A DNA stretch of 5,240 bases from Methanospirillum hungatei (lineage in GTDB: Archaea > Halobacteriota > Methanomicrobia > Methanomicrobiales > Methanospirillaceae), in NCBI GenBank assembly GCA_003251955.1, contig QKDV01000038.1:1-5240 (forward strand). The letters are read 5' to 3'. The position numbers and the translations under genes were made by a program. Of this stretch, positions 4,691 to 5,240 are shown piece after piece. The notes below the pieces were generated by a model, which did not search any database, was not told where the DNA came from, and was given only the letters and a program-made list of their open reading frames with translations. Each line of letters starts with the position of its first letter. The stretch's first letter is position 1.

Positions 4691-5240
4691 ATGTCAGTCG
4701 TCGAGATCGATGCAAAGGGGATGCATTACACACCCCTGAATAAATTGATCAGGCAGGCCGTTGCAGATGGTGCAAGTGAGATTGTACTGAAACACATCAT
4801 GGGTCAGCGGTTCATCGGTGACGGTCTGACCGGGAATGTTAAGATCACGGTGGAAGGTGTTCCCGGCGGTGATCTTGGCATGTTCATGAAAGGGCCGACG
4901 ATCATCGTGAAAGGGAATGCAGACCATGCTCCCGGTAACACGATGGATGAAGGTCTTATTGTCATCCACGGGAGCAGCGGTGATGCTACGGCACATAGCA
5001 TGCGTGGCGGACGTGTTTATGTAAAAGAAGACATCGGGTACCGTGGTGGAATCCATATGAAACAGTATATGGAGAAAAAGCCGGTCCTAGTTGTCGGAGG
5101 AAATGCCCGTGCATTTCTTGGTGAATTCATGGCCGGAGGTCTTGTTGTCCTGCTCAGGCTTGGTCAGAAGGATCCTGAACCGTTTGCAGAGATGAGCCTT
5201 GCAAGTGGTATCCACGGCGGTGCCATCTATATCAGGGGAG
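4691..5240 (+). CDS. gltB3: Glutamate synthase, GXGXG domain subunit (partial, 3' end outside window)
   Basis: This is the stand-alone C-terminal beta-helix (GXGXG) domain of glutamate synthase. It is structural: in the fused bacterial enzyme it packs against the synthase and amidotransferase domains. 183 codons are visible before the right edge. The glycine-rich repeated turns are plain: GQRFIGDGLTG (38-48), GVPGGDLGMFMKG (56-68), GNADHAPGNTMDEG (75-88), GSSGDATAHSMRGG (94-107), GYRGG (116-120), GGNARAFLGEFMAGG (136-150) and SGIHGGAIYIRG (172-183). The N-terminus (MSVVEIDAKGMHYTPLN) is short and leads straight into the repeat domain, so the ATG at 4691 fits. It lies 1 bp after gltB2, in the same operon. 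The same fold occurs in formylmethanofuran dehydrogenase subunit C, but the position after gltB1 and gltB2 favours GOGAT. Confidence 0.92.
   Translation, partial: MSVVEIDAKGMHYTPLNKLIRQAVADGASEIVLKHIMGQRFIGDGLTGNVKITVEGVPGGDLGMFMKGPTIIVKGNADHAPGNTMDEGLIVIHGSSGDATAHSMRGGRVYVKEDIGYRGGIHMKQYMEKKPVLVVGGNARAFLGEFMAGGLVVLLRLGQKDPEPFAEMSLASGIHGGAIYIRG

Noticed and set aside
4694..5056. 120-codon minus-strand frame inside gltB3
   Set aside because: The plus frame encodes the repeated glycine turns of the GXGXG domain. The minus frame is its mirror and has no own features.
2129..5240. N-methylglutamate synthase (MgsABC) instead of glutamate synthase
   Set aside because: The subunits are homologous, but the location beside glnA, the fused ferredoxin module and the archaeal setting favour ammonium assimilation.

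Overview
The window reads as chromosomal DNA of a methanogenic or related euryarchaeon, most likely Methanomicrobia and possibly Methanomicrobiales. The evidence is a glutamate synthase split into separate domain-sized genes with a ferredoxin module on the FMN subunit, a GSI-alpha type glutamine synthetase, archaeal TATA-like boxes with almost no 5' leader, an oligo-T terminator, and a type IV pilin-like gene with an archaeal class III signal. The species assignment is inference.

Layout: (1) 1-378, minus strand: the N-terminal 126 codons of a pilin-like single-span secreted protein, running off the left edge. (2) 435-1766, minus strand: glnA, complete, followed directly by a T7 terminator. 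(3) 1767-2128: a 362-bp AT-rich divergent intergenic region. It holds the glnA promoter, one or two candidate promoters for the plus-strand operon, short repeats and dyads, and two small ORFs of uncertain reality (50 and 36 codons). (4) 2129 to the right edge, plus strand: a tightly packed operon of glutaminase-type amidotransferase (gltB1), ferredoxin/FMN synthase subunit (gltB2) and GXGXG domain subunit (gltB3, cut by the window edge). gltB1 and gltB2 overlap by 4 bp, and gltB2 and gltB3 are 1 bp apart.

The genes form a GS-GOGAT ammonium assimilation locus. GlnA makes glutamine from glutamate, ammonia and ATP. GltB1 releases ammonia from glutamine, and GltB2 with GltB3 adds it to 2-oxoglutarate to regenerate glutamate, probably with electrons from ferredoxin. 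The order amidotransferase, FMN synthase, GXGXG matches the domain order of the fused bacterial large subunit.

I found no radically new system. The best leads are in the divergent intergenic region. One is a 12/17 repeated element near both starts that resembles a degenerate NrpR nitrogen operator. The other is a 36-codon ORF ending one base before gltB1. No RNA genes, mobile elements or CRISPR arrays were seen.
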